Origin: Dryocosmus kuriphilus
Taxonomy: Eukaryota > Arthropoda > Insecta > Hymenoptera > Cynipidae
NCBI GenBank assembly: GCA_038277395.1
Contig: CM076195.1
Coordinates: 23,088,327 to 23,152,326, forward strand
Direction of reading: 5' to 3'
DNA length: 64,000 bases
This document shows positions 45,731 to 56,740 of this stretch, piece after piece. The translations under genes were made by a program, and so were the position numbers. Each line of letters begins with the position of its first letter. The first letter of the stretch is position 1. Below the pieces are notes generated by a model, which did no database searches, was not told the DNA's origin, and saw nothing but the letters and a program-made list of their open reading frames with translations.

Positions 45731-47754
45731 TTTTTTTTTTTTTTTTTTTTTTGGAGAGGAGGTGAGAATGCAGTTTACGCACAGAGTGTGGGACTCAGCC
45801 TAAAAAACGGCAATACCCACTAAACTCACCTCCTCTTTCTTCTTGGCATTAATCCCCCCGGAACCGCTTTCGCATTACTTCAGGGGGTGCCGTTTTCTTC
45901 GCTGTCTCCAGCGTCTTCCTCTAGCTTGTCTCCAACTAAGGTTTTCTTCTCGCTGTGTTAGATGGACAGCGGCTTACCAGATTCTGGCATTCCGCCGCCT
46001 TATGTCCATCCTGCAGACATCTTCTGCAGCATGCGCTGCGGTCCTCATTTGCACACTCTCGGGCCACGTGCCCGAGAGTGTGACACCTATAACACCGGGA
46101 TTCAGCGCTATGCGCCTTCACCCGGCAGTTAACCCACCCGACCTTCAGTCGGGCCGCATTCTCCAACTTAGCAGCAGCGGCTGCATCCAGCTCGACAAAA
46201 GCTAGTATGCAGCCTCTGCTGCTTCTCTTGGTGAGGTTCACCTTGGGCGGGGAGCCGATCTGGTCTCCCAAGGCCGCCTTTATCGCTTCCTGCACTTCCG
46301 TGACCTCCGTCGACTCAACTAGGTCGTATACTACCACCTGAGCTCTTGGGACAAGGTGCCTAACACTGCCACCTTGACCAATGGCCTCCGAGATGGCCTC
46401 CCCGAAGTGCCGCCTCTCCTCCGCCTTAGCACCCACTTCGATCAGGACATCTCCAGTTCTAGTCTGCCGGATAGACTTCACGGTCACACCATGGTCTTCC
46501 GGCTTAATCTTCTTTTGGATGTGCTTCACGACATCCGCATACTGCATCCCCGGGGGTGGTCGGATGGCAACAGCCTCCCGCAGGATCCTCTTCCTCGTCT
46601 TCTTTGGGACTTTATGTCCCTTTTCCGGCCTGTTGCTCCTGAGTGACGCAACAGCCTTCTCCTCCTCCTTTTGCTCCTGGGCCTTCTCCTTCTTGCCCTT
46701 TCTCCTGACTACCTGAGACCAGGCGACCCCCTCCTGGGTCCTAGTCTTTTTTGAAGCGGGCTTCTCCACTCCGGGTCCGCTTGGCGGGCTGAGGGTCACC
46801 TCCCTCTCCCGCTTGCGCGTCTCCGTCACTTCCGCCTGTTTTATTTGCGGCTCCGTCTGTGTGAAGACAGATGCCGTCTTCTCCTTCATTGTGGAGCTCA
46901 GGAGAGACCTCTCCTTACGCACCTTTGCTATATTTTTTCTCATCACATCATTTATTTCTTGATGTAGCCGTCCGTGTAGAGTCTTAGTGAGCGATAGGTA
47001 TACCCTACATCGCGCATTTCCTCTTGCGCTCTCTCCAATTCGACCACCTGCTCCGTAGACTTACAGAGGTTTACTGCCTTCTTCAGACACTCGCGTACCA
47101 GTCCGTGTCTCTCCTTCAGTACGTCGAGAAGCTCCGGTATCTTTCTTTTAATGCAATTCACCTCCGTCGTGTACTGCCAATCTTCTATCTCGAGGTTGAA
47201 GCTGTTGTTAAACTCCAGCTCCTCTGCAGTCGGCGTCTCCTTGCTCCCCCTACTCTTTCCGTCTTTACAAGCCATGATAAATGTCCACCAGCGCATCGTG
47301 CGTGGAGGGGCGGGCCGAAATAGTTGGGAACGGGTATACCCTCGGACCGAAGTCCTACCCCAGTACTCTGGGGCCCAACCTTCGTTTAACCGGTCCCGGA
47401 ATACACGGACGGACCGGACTCGCCCGGAGCACTGCAGGTTCCGATCCCTGCAGCCACCACGCACTCCCTGATCAAGGCCCGAAGGGGCTGGCTCCTGATG
47501 CCCGGTCGCAGCTTACACCTCGGCAGAGCGAACTCACAGCAGCCCCTACACCATGCCGGCGGAAAAACCGGACATGGCTTGGAGCACTCCCAGTGGGCTG
47601 CGACCGTCACCAATCGTGTGTTTGGTCCACGGAGCCTATTTTATTTCAGCTCTACCCTCTGTTTCCAGCGAGCATTCCCCTATCCGCCACCTGGGGACGC
47701 GCCAAGTAGGGGTGACACCTCCCCTCCACCGCAGACAACTGCGGTGATCCTTGG
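45731..47754 (-). mobile_element. ORF1-only non-LTR retrotransposon (HAL1-like) with 14-bp duplication
   Basis: Flanked by the perfect 14-bp direct repeat ATATAGATACCCAT (45717-45730 and 47755-47768). The left side in plus orientation is a run of 22 T, the poly(A) tail of a minus-strand element. From 5' to 3' it has a GC-rich leader (47754-47290), an ORF1 with two zinc knuckles, and about 180 bp of 3' sequence before the tail. No reverse transcriptase or endonuclease sequence is present. Confidence 0.88.
45936..47278 (-). CDS. LINE ORF1 (gag-like, two CCHC zinc knuckles), frameshifted
   Basis: Two minus-strand frames read as one ORF1. The upstream one starts at the ATG of MACKDGKSRGSKETPT (47276) and ends at 46952. 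It is rich in charged helix (LDVLKERHGLVRECLKKAV). The downstream one starts at 46946, is lysine/glutamate-rich and ends with zinc knuckles CYRCHTLGHVAREC and CRRCLQDGHKAAEC (C-x2-C-x4-H-x4-C), as in ORF1 of I/R1/jockey-type LINEs, where it binds RNA. The frames differ, so one indel separates them near 46950. After the second knuckle only the start of a third (SRCP) remains and the protein ends abnormally, which suggests the deletion that removed ORF2 began here. Confidence 0.8.
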
Positions 47755-47869
47755 ATATAGATACCCATGGTGCGCACATTAATGTGCATATCTGCCGGCA
47801 CCTCGGTCCGATCGATCGGACCGCGGGCCGGCAGATCGCTTGCAGTCGGCGGGCATTTTGTTATCTGGG

Positions 47870-48029
47870 AATTAGCATCAGTAACTCCTTGGCTAAACCA
47901 TCCAGTTTTATAATTGTATCTTTGTGATTTTTATAATGTGCCTATAAATTTTTTCGTAATCCGGAGTGCCGAATGCCAGAGCGATCGCCACAATGTTTCC
48001 ACATTTGCCTTGTAAGTAATTTTAATTTC
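47870..48029. other. Unassigned insertion DNA (continues from 44822)
   Basis: CTTGGCTAAACCA here is the inverse of TGGTTTAGCCAGG at 44756, so these 100-odd bases (without the MITE) form a small inverted-repeat unit. It might be a short LTR, but this is unproven. Confidence 0.3.
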
Positions 48030-49313
48030 GACCCTTTTGACCCGAAATATGTATCCCTAGCTTTGAATTTTATCTGAATACCTCCCCGAAATCATAATAT
48101 TACCCAAATTTTCTAATTTAATTGCGTACCTTCCCCGAAATAATGATATCCCCCTTATTTGCACTTTAATTGCGTACCTTCCCCAAAATTATAATATTCC
48201 CCTTATTTGAATTTTGATTGAGTACCTCCCCGAAATTATAATGCTACCCCAAATTCTATAACTTAATCGAGTAGCTTCCCCGAAATTATGGTATTCCCCT
48301 TATTTGCATTTTAATTGCGTAGCTTCCCCGAAATTATGATATCCCGCTTATTTGAATTTTAATTGAGTACCTCCCCGAAATCATAATATTACCCAAATTT
48401 TGTAATTTAATTGCGTACTTTCCCCGAAATTATGATATCCTCCTTATTTGCATTTTTATTTTAGTACCTCTCCGAAATCATAATAGTACCCCCCAAATTT
48501 TGTAATTTAATTGCATATCTTCTCCGAAATTATGGTATTCCCCTTATTTGCACTTTAATTGCGTACCTTCCCCGAAATTATGATATTCCCTTTATTTGAA
48601 TTTTAATTGAGTACCTCCCCGAAATTATAGTGTTACCCCAAATTTTATAACTTAATCGAGTACCTTCCCCGAAATTATAATATTCCCCTTATTTGAATTT
48701 TAATTGAGTACCTCCACGAAATTATAATGTTCCCCAAAATTTTATAACTTAATCGAGTACCTTCTCCGAAATTATAATATTCCTCTTATTTGAATTTTAA
48801 TTGAGTACCTCCCCGAAATTATAGTTTTGCCCCAAATTTTGTAATTGAATTGCGTACCTTCCCCGAAATTATGGTATTCCACTTATTTGCATTTTAATTG
48901 CGTACCTTCCCGAAATTATAGTGTTACCCAGAATTTTGTAATTTAATTGCGTAGCTTCCCCGAAATTATGCTATTCCCCTTATTTGCATTTTTAATTGAG
49001 TACCTCCTCGAAATTATAGTGTTACCAGAATTTTATAATTTAATTGCGTAGCTTCCCCGAAATTATGATATTCCCTTTATTTGCATTTTTAGTTGAGTAC
49101 CTCCCCGAAATTATAGTGTCACCCAAAATTTTGTAATTTAATTGCGTACCTTCCCCAAAATTATGCTATTCCCCTTATTTGCATTCTAATTGAGTACCTC
49201 ACCGAAATTATAGTGTTACCCTAAATTTTGTAATTTGATTGAGTACCTTCCGAGATCATATTGTTCCCATATTTTATAGTATAATTGAGTTCCACCCAAA
49301 GTATTATGTCCTT

Positions 49314-49344
<31 letters not shown>

Positions 49345-49440
49345 GAGTGCCACTCAAAATTATAATATTTATACCCTATGTATTTTAATGGAGCTCCCTC
49401 TAAAACTATGATACCTTTGGTCTTTTAATTTTAATCGAGT
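48030..49440 (+). repeat. Satellite-like tandem array, unit about 97 bp (two halves of 48-49 bp)
   Basis: About 14 degenerate units alternate GCGTACCTTCCCCGAAATTA...CTTATTTGCATTTTAATT and GAGTACCTCCCCGAAATTA...AAATTTTGTAATTTAATT. The half-units are clearly related (TACCTYCCCCGAAATTAT). Divergence increases towards 49440, where a (TA)n stretch lies at 49318-49340. Confidence 0.88.
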
Positions 49441-50270
49441 ACCCTCCCAAATTACGATGCCCCCTTTTTCTCTTATCTTAAATTGAGCATCCCCCCCTCC
49501 CTTAATTTACTACGGTAATTATGAATTTTTCTTCATCATTAAGTTTTTGTATATTGTTCACTATTGTTATCCATTTTTTTTTTTGCGGCCTGTTGAGTAT
49601 TGGTCCATTCAATAGTTTATTACCCTGTATTTTCTATATTTTACCCCTTTAAAATTGTTTAATTGCGAGCCCTCCCTTAATCTTCTATTTTGGCCGTGAA
49701 CTACACCTCATAACTAGAATTTTGCGTAGGTTACTTATCATTGTTGCCCCTTTCTTTCTTTTTGCGACCTTTTCGAGTAGCGATTTACCTAATGTTCTAT
49801 TACCACATGTTCTGTCCTTTTCTATCTAATTATGGGCTTTACCTAATAGTTAAGATTTTATTTATTGTCAAGAAGACTTTGTTATTTTTTTTTGTTTGAG
49901 CTATTTGTACACATTTTTTTTTTGTTTTTAGTTCCATTGTTTCCTTATGACCTCTTGGATTTGACCGATTATAAAATTTTTACTTTTAAAAAAATTGAAT
50001 AAATTGTTGTTAATTATTATACTTTACATACGAGCTTTGTAATTACGTAACCCCGACCTCTACCATTGTGTGTTTAGACTGAGCTAGTTGTTTTTGTCGA
50101 CCCTAATTTTGGTCTTTTGAAATTATATTTATCGGTTACCTCATTTTTTTTGTATCTTTTATTTTTCGGTACATTTAGTTATCTCTCATTTTGTTCTTTT
50201 TCATCTTTTTCTGTCTTATCCTTGAATACCTCTTTACATTTTTTTTGTTTATTTAAATAATTAGGGTGTG
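49441..50270. other. T-rich DNA, nothing recognised
   Basis: Pyrimidine-rich on the plus strand with no coding similarity. Confidence 0.45.
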
Positions 50271-50460
50271 ACCTTTAGGCCGAAGTTTGTGAGGCTACTT
50301 TTATCTTTTAGCCTGAAATGCTTGGCGTTCAGTGAGTTTTCATTTTATTTTGGAACGTAGGTTCCGCGTATCTTTATCTTTTAGCCTGAAACACTTAGCG
50401 TTCAGTGAGTTCTACCTTTTCCCTTTGGAACGTAGGTTCCGTTTATCTTTATCGCCCCTC
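50271..50460 (+). repeat. Tandem duplication of about 90 bp
   Basis: TATCTTTTAGCCTGAAA...GTTCAGTGAGTT...GGAACGTAGGTTCCG occurs twice in direct order (50300 and 50382). Confidence 0.7.
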
Positions 50461-50589
50461 GCTCACTTTGGTTAAATAGACCCACCCTTGTCCCAAGAAA
50501 GGACTGGTGCCCAACTATTTATTATATCTAAAATCTAGAATATGTTTAAAATAGTATTTTTAAATTAAATAATTAGTTTAACTTCATTT

Positions 50590-52177
50590 ATCTTGATTAG
50601 GGTCCTTAGTGCGCTATTTATGGAGACCACGTAAAATAGTAGCGTCACACCACTCTCGACCAATGATTGGTGTACTTCGTCCCGGTAACACGAATCATTC
50701 TAACTCGTGTTGCTTCTTCCGAAATTCTACGTTCACATTTAAGATTCCTTTAGGAATTAACGCGTCTCCCGAATAACTCTTACATTTCCGCTTAGTCTAC
50801 TACAATGTCAATTCTTTAAATTCGGACCTTTTAAAGTAGTCTTCAGAAATCGCGGCAATCGGAGATCCGGTGTCAATTTCAAATTTTGTCGCCCTATTCT
50901 GAACCTTCACCTCGATTTCGAATGGTCTGATATTCTTAATAAGTTCCTCGTCCGTTAACCAAAACAAATCGTCAAATTCCGCGCATTCTTCTACAAAATG
51001 TTGTTTTTCGCGTGAGGTTGATTTACTTCCGCTTCCGTTTTGTTCTTTATTTACATTTCCTTGTTTAGATTTGCAAACGACCGCGAGATGCCCTATTTTC
51101 CCGCACTTATTGCATTTATACTCACGAAAGCGACACTCGGATGGACTGTGGTTGTTTTTGCCGCATCGGAGACATACTGTACCCTGCTGCCTTAACCAGG
51201 TTCGTGCTGCGCCTTTTCCGCCGCCTACGCCCCCTTTTGCTTTGATAAAGTTAACTTCAGTAGCCGCTGCTTCGTCTCTGTTGCCTTGGCTGAAAACGTC
51301 GCGCGCGCTACCATGCGCCTCGTTCAAACCGGCTGCTCCCTTTGCTGCCATGTCCGCCGCTACTGCCAATTCGATTGCCTTTTCAAAATTTAGGTCTTTT
51401 TCTCTTAATAGCCGATTTTGAATTGCTTGTGACCATAATCCCCATACGAACTGATCACGAAGATTTTCATTGAGTTGAGTTCCAAACTTGCAATGCGTCG
51501 CTGTACTCTTTAAGTTTTCGATGAATGATTGGATCGTGGTGCCTTCTCTCTGCTTGCATTGTTAGAAACGAAACCGCTCCAAGATGGCGTTCGGTTCGGG
51601 GTCCATGTGTGTTTTCATCATGTTTCCCAGCTCCTCGAACGTTTTCTGACTTGGAGTGTCCGGCGAGCACAAATTTCGTAATATTGCATACCCCTCTTTG
51701 CCTAATAGGGTAATAAACAAGGGAGCCTTTTTGTTTTCTTGAATGTTATTTGCCAGGAAATATTGTTCTAAACGCTCGTACCAGAATGTCCAGTTCTCTT
51801 TCCGGCTGTACTCGTTGATCGAGCCTATCCAGGACGCCATTTTGTCTCTTGAAATTTGTATGTTTCGCTTCTTTGATGCCAATCGTTGACCCTCTCGATT
51901 CAGCGCGTCTCTGTGCACCTGTATTTCCCTCTGGGCTCTTAGAATCGACCGTTTTTGTTGCTCGAGTTCTGCTTTGCCCTTTTGTAGCTTTTCTGTCGCT
52001 TCTTGGAGTTCCTTCCTCCACCTCGCCGGCGTATCGTTGCCACTCATGAGCACATTTTTCCATTACTTCACTGCACGCACCTTTCTTTACGCGTACGGCT
52101 CGATTTAGCCCTTCCGCGTAAACCCAGTTAATCCTCGTCGCCAATGTAATGTTTTTGATAGTTAAAATAAGAGGCAC
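50590..52177 (-). pseudogene. Gypsy gag and protease, broken
   Basis: Minus-strand gag, 5' half of the same gypsy element. A charged coiled region begins near 52050 (LQEATEKLQKGKAELEQQKR). The capsid-like part carries WYERLEQYFLANNI and SFEELGNMMK-type text to about 51562. It is followed in shifted frames by a C-terminal part (DMAAKGAAGLNEAHG) and two zinc knuckles, CLRCGKNNHSPSEC and CNKCGKIGHLAVVC. The protease begins with FEIDTGSPIAAISEDYF (active-site DTG). It continues with frameshifts to about 50600, where matching sequence ends. Gag packages the RNA and protease matures the polyprotein. Several frameshifts show it is inactive. Confidence 0.85.
52131..52143 (-). promoter_or_regulatory. 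Primer-binding site of the gypsy element
   Basis: TGGCGACGAGGAT on the minus strand begins one base after the 5' LTR, where a tRNA primer would anneal. The tRNA was not identified. Confidence 0.6.
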
Positions 52178-52817
52178 TGATTAACTACAAAAACATAAGG
52201 TCTTTATTTCAGTTGCTAGTACCACGGTTACCCCGGTAAGAAGGTGTGAATTGAATTTGATTAATGTGCGAACAAATATTGTCGAATTTCAAACTTTTTG
52301 AATACCTAATTAATTCCGTTTTTGAAATATGCGTTTTAATTCCTATTAGTGGAAAAGGATTGCGCCTCACTTTAGTTCTGTTTAATGTGTGCGAAAGTTT
52401 GAACACATTTTAATTCTTTGACAACGGAAGAAACTGAAATCAATCTAATCCTATTTAATGTCATGAGTCAACCTCAAAAGTTGTACTCAATTTAATTCTC
52501 TCCATGAAGGATTAATTGTCAACATTTTAATCTGGAACAATTCGTTTAACTAAAAATGCATCCAATATAATCTCGATCAATACAAATATCGACGAATTTA
52601 AAACGTTTTGAATTCCTAACTAATTCCGTTTTTGAAATTTTTCGTCCGCATTCTAATTCAGTTTAATTGGAAGCTTCTTACCGGGTAAATGCGAACTGCG
52701 GCTACAAGGCAGCTTACCCGTGATTGCTTGCTCGTAGAGAAGTGCGTCTGTGCGCACTCTGTCGAATACGGTTTGAACCTTGCCGGTAAGGTAGCTCTTT
52801 TCACTTTCATACATTAC
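52145..52817 (-). repeat. Gypsy 5' LTR with a MITE inserted
   Basis: Ends TGTAATG...CATTACA match the LTR at 20018. A 455-bp MITE (52231-52685) lies within it. Without that it is about 216 bp, against 177 bp at the other end. Confidence 0.85.
52231..52685. mobile_element. CCCCGGTAAGAAG MITE inside the 5' LTR
   Basis: Ends CCCCGGTAAGAAG and CTTCTTACCGGG, flanked by TA on both sides. The partner LTR at 20 kb reads through this place without it. A degenerate relative lies at 56440-56735. Confidence 0.85.
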
Positions 52818-52892
52818 AGAAAGAAATAGTGTACATAATTAAAATACAACCCTGTGACAGTCACAGTAATAACTTCGGTCACACACGACCTC

Positions 52893-53069
52893 CTTTCCAA
52901 CGTGTCGTGAGACACCCATATTTGACACATCATATTCAGAAAAATAATAATAATTTGAAACTTTTACCTTATCAAATCCCTTCCTTTATAGCTCAATTAA
53001 ACGTTCAAATAGGTTTTTGCCGAAAAAATTTTTTTAGCCAAAACAGAGGTGACGCCCCTATTCTAAAGT
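52893..53069. repeat. Right arm of outer palindromic element
   Basis: Reverse complement of 19789-19966, ending CGCCCCTATTCTAAAGT. Confidence 0.7.
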
Positions 53070-53384
53070 CTAAACTATATATCTTTACTCTGATACGCAA
53101 AATATTTTTAATATTTTTAAAATATTTTTTTTATATTTCGTTTGATATGTTTTTTATCACTTACGAGGAATGCTGTAAACTTATAAGTATGAAAAATAAA
53201 CAGCAAGATATATTTTTTCAAGCAAAAAATTTCTGATATTGTTAATAATACTTACATAAAAAATAATTGCAGTGAATAAGCTCTAGCCATGAACCGGTTC
53301 CACATAACAAGTGCTTCACAGATTCATTTTAAAAACACATATTTAATTTTTTAAAATATTTATTTTCTATCACAGCTCCTATTG
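53070..53384. other. AT-rich DNA, nothing recognised
   Basis: No features seen. Confidence 0.45.
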
Positions 53385-53558
53385 GATAATAAGATTCTTC
53401 AATTGACCGCAACACTGTGCAAATATCGCATACGAAAATTATCGCACACAGTGTATCGCACGGTGTTGGAGAATACAATTTCGATGTCGCATGCGAAACT
53501 GACCATTCGATAATTTCCACATGCGATAATTATCGCATGGTTTCAAGAATAGGGTCCC
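53385..53558. repeat. GGGACC-ended palindromic repeat (Harbinger-like MITE?)
   Basis: Right end is the inverse of GGGACCCTATTCTTGAA. The body is composed of TATCGCATACGA / ATTATCGCATG words shared with 12063-12250. Confidence 0.45.
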
Positions 53559-53787
53559 TGCAGTCAGACTCATGTGCGGTGGAAAGTTTCGCATTCGAAT
53601 AGACCTCTTTTTTTAATTTCGTAGGATAGACAGGGAGGTGTGTTCGAAATCGAATTTTTTCGCGATATCAGAGTTCCACTGCTGATGGGGCTGCTTTACA
53701 GCTTTGACACCTTAGGCATGCAATTTACAGGGTTTCTACATAAATTACGTCATTTATGTAATTTACGCAGAAAACCTCCAGTAACAC

Positions 53788-54007
53788 CCCAGTGGGCACA
53801 AAAATTCAGGACGTCTTTGCGACATCTTAACGAGGTCTTTACGACGTCGCAAAGACGTCCTATGTCCGCGTACTATAGATATCTTGAAGACATCTATAAA
53901 GATATCTTTACGTCATCTTTACGACACGGACATAGGACGTCTTCGCGACGTCGCAAAGGTGTCGTTAAGATGTCGTAAAGACGTTCTGCATTTTCGTGCC
54001 CACTGGG
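53788..54007. mobile_element. CCCAGTGGGC palindromic MITE, copy B
   Basis: A 220-bp palindrome of the same family as 19406, flanked by AC on both sides. Confidence 0.88.
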
Positions 54008-54009
54008 AC

Positions 54010-55340
54010 GTCGCTTCGTAAACCTTATACCTGTTGGAAAAGCATGCTTTCGCTCACACTAATATTCGACAATAGCATAAATTTATCTCATTCTAGTTGG
54101 CAGAAACTTTTGGAGTGAAATACCTGAAGAAATACCTCTCAGAAAGTCTCTTGTGAATAGGGTCAATTTTTTCTGCTATGGTAAATCTTCAAATTATGCG
54201 ATGAAAAATGGATTCTTATGCGAGATTATGTGACGAGAATCTGTATATTCTGCGAAAATGGGCGATGAAAAAATGAGAACTATAAGCTGAAAATAATCTA
54301 TAAAGGCATAAATATTACTTCTTCTCATAATAAATACGGGTATCATTAAATTTTTAAGTTTATAAAACAGAAAAGAACAAGTTTTAAGCTTAGGTATTCA
54401 AATATTTACTTTACCAATATATTAATTTATTATTTTATTTATTAAAACGCACAATTACAAATTGTGAAACATTATGCGATACGCATAAAATAGGGGTCTC
54501 TACTTATGAAAAGAAGTATTGGATCAAATACTTACCAATTCAATACCCTTTTTCCATAACGGGATATGTAAATGAGCCTTAAATGTTTGGTATCGACCTG
54601 CAGACCTGCAGTGGATTTCGATTCCGTGAAAAGTTTCGAAGCTAAACGGACCTCTCTTTTTAGCTCCATATGATAGAAAGAGGGGTCCATTCGATTAGAA
54701 AAATGTTAAACGTATAGGAGGAGTCCCTCTGCTGTGACAGCATGTGTTATTATTTATTAATTCTGGATAAGAATTGCTCTTAGAAAAGGAAAAATGCATA
54801 AGTTAGCTGATAGAAAGAGCAGATTTATAATATATGACGTCACATAATCGATCCCTCTACAGTTCTGGAATCGCCCGCCCTTCGCCTAAACATATATGGA
54901 CTATTGTGTAACTTCAATTGCTACAAGACCTTGGTCCCGTTTCACCAAAGCCATGGAGTAATAATAAGGAGACCGATCATGCTGTAGAAACCGCCTCGAG
55001 TTTTGACCGTGGTATTTGCACCTATTGACACATTTAAGTCCAGTGATGGGTAATGATGCGTCAATCGAGGTTTTCTACGTATAATACATAAACGACGTAA
55101 TTTACGTAGAAAACTGTAGAAAACCATGTAGCATACCCAAGATGGCGGGCCTTATTCAGTGCATGAACACGATTTGACGAAGAGGCCTAACCTCTTATAT
55201 ATGTGTTCCATTGTACATTGAATTAAATTAAATTTTTATTTTAGAGCTTTTAGAGCAAAAATGTTCCAAGGAAGTAAAAAAAACTTTGGGGGGGGGGGGG
55301 GGGGGGTACCGTGGGAAAAAATTAATTTCGAACGCCAGAA
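54010..55340. other. Mostly unassigned DNA with small palindromes
   Basis: Contains TTTTCTACGTA-ATTACGTC words (55070-55125) also seen at 53738 and 60385, a palindromic GACCTCTCTTTTT...AAGAGGGGTCC unit (54640-54690), and a run of about 20 G at 55288. Confidence 0.4.
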
Positions 55341-55345
55341 TTTAA

Positions 55346-55792
55346 ATGCAAAGAATATTGCAAATTCTCGAAAAGCATATTAAACCTATAGGTTTAGCTG
55401 CTAACCTTTTTGATCCTACTTACAAGGGCAAGGCTTTTGCTGGCCATGAAACTTACAACACAATGGCTAATCGATTCTTAAGAGAGAATTTGAGTGAAAC
55501 GGGATTAGGAGACTTACATTCTTTTGAAAAAGATGAAGGGATTTTTCTTAAACTGAAGCAAAAAAATGTTCAGTCCCCAGAAACGTTTTGGACTTTAGCC
55601 GAAGGAAGACATCCCGAATTATCCAGATTGGCAAAACTGTTGGTAAAAATACCCAGCTCTACTGCTGCTCTTGAAAGGCTTTTTTCTCAGTGGTCCTTTG
55701 TCCACAACAAGCTCAGAAATCGACTGACAACCGAAAATTCTAAAAAATTGATTCACTTGTATTACACACTAAATATTTCAGGAGTTAGATGA
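55346..55792 (+). pseudogene. hAT-superfamily transposase C-terminal fragment
   Basis: 148 codons with PIGLAANLFDPTYKGK followed by the hAT dimerisation domain (TFWTLAEGRHPELSRLAK, then SSTAALERLFSQWSFVHNK and LRNRLTTENSKKL). This domain holds hAT transposases as oligomers. The N-terminal zinc finger and the RNase H-like first half are missing, so the ORF is probably a terminal exon or truncated copy. Confidence 0.8.
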
Positions 55793-56439
55793 CTTTCAGT
55801 GATTATTATCTGTGTAACCATGTTTCTGTACATTATCTGAGATTATTTATGTTTTTGAACATCGTAAATGTTAATTCTGAAAATAAAGAATTATTAGAAA
55901 AGAATAGGACTTTTTCAGTCGTTTAAAAAAAACTTTATTCATAGGTTAAGTTTATCATAAATCTGGATACGCGAAATCTGTGTACAATTAATAAACTAAG
56001 AACTTCCAAATAAACCTTATTATACGCTTAATATTTAGATCAGACTTTATGAATACTTGAAGAAAACTCGATGAATTGAGAATCATCTCTTACACGTTTT
56101 TACTGTCTAAATTTATGAGTCTTAATAATAAATCTTAGTCTTTCCCTAGAAATTGAGGAAGTTTTAAAGATATGTACGTTGGGTTTTAAGTGGTCTCAAA
56201 CATTCTGTATGCTGAACAAGGCTTTTAACATTTAAATATACTTGCACATATACAATCTTTAAAATTCTCAAAAATGCAACGAGTTAAAAGAAAACTTAAA
56301 GAATTATCTTTTACAAGTTGTCGCTTTGCTTTGAATCGCGTATTCTCAAATAGACGTTAAAAGTTTATTCTATCCTTTCGGCCGAAGTCACCTTTTACAT
56401 CAATTGTCGAAGAATTTTTAGTCTTTTACAAAGTTGTCG
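55793..56439. other. AT-rich DNA between hAT fragments
   Basis: An AATAAA at about 55880 could end the upstream fragment. Nothing else recognised. Confidence 0.4.
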
Positions 56440-56735
56440 CTTTGTGCGAACAAATTTGTCGAATTTCAAACTTTTTGAATACGCAATTCCGTTTTTGATA
56501 TGCGTTTTCAAATCAGTGGAAAAGGACGTTCACTTTAGTTTGTTTAATTGTCCGAAAGTTTCGACAAAGTTTTTTTGCCGAAGTCAATCCTTTTACATCA
56601 AAAGTTGTCGATTTAATTCTCTCCATGGAATTAATTCAACATTTTAGTATGTTTCTTGCGAATCTTTCGATCAATACAAATATAGAATTTAAAACGTTTT
56701 GAATGACTCCTTCCGTCTGCTTTTTCGTCTTCAAA
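56440..56735. mobile_element. Degenerate copy of the CCCCGGTAAG MITE family
   Basis: Shares GTCGAATTTCAAACTTTTTG, AATTCTCTCCATG and TTTAAAACGTTTTGAAT in order with 52260-52670, but with many small deletions. Ends not preserved. Confidence 0.65.
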
Positions 56736-56740
56736 GTTGC

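Larger units (their letters stand above)
44823..47869. mobile_element. CCCAGATGACA MITE containing a LINE
   Basis: Ends CCCAGATGACA and TTGTTATCTGGG, flanked by AA on both sides. It has GC-rich subterminal palindromes (TGCCGGCA, GATCGATC). Without the nested LINE it would be about 1 kb. Related by its ends to the elements at 1437 and 23924. Confidence 0.75.

Noticed and set aside
45843..47782. Several plus-strand open frames of 90-140 codons
   Set aside because: Shadows of the GC-rich minus-strand LINE ORF1 and its leader; proline/serine-rich with no motif.
44756..47900. TGGTTTAGCCAGG...TTGGCTAAACCA as LTR ends of a short retroelement
   Set aside because: Only about 100 bp remain after removing the MITE and no second copy, PBS or coding region was tied to it.
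48030..49440. CRISPR array
   Set aside because: Units are contiguous and degenerate with no unique spacers, and the DNA is eukaryotic.
53640..53978. 112-codon plus-strand open frame
   Set aside because: Most of it is MITE copy B; not a real protein.
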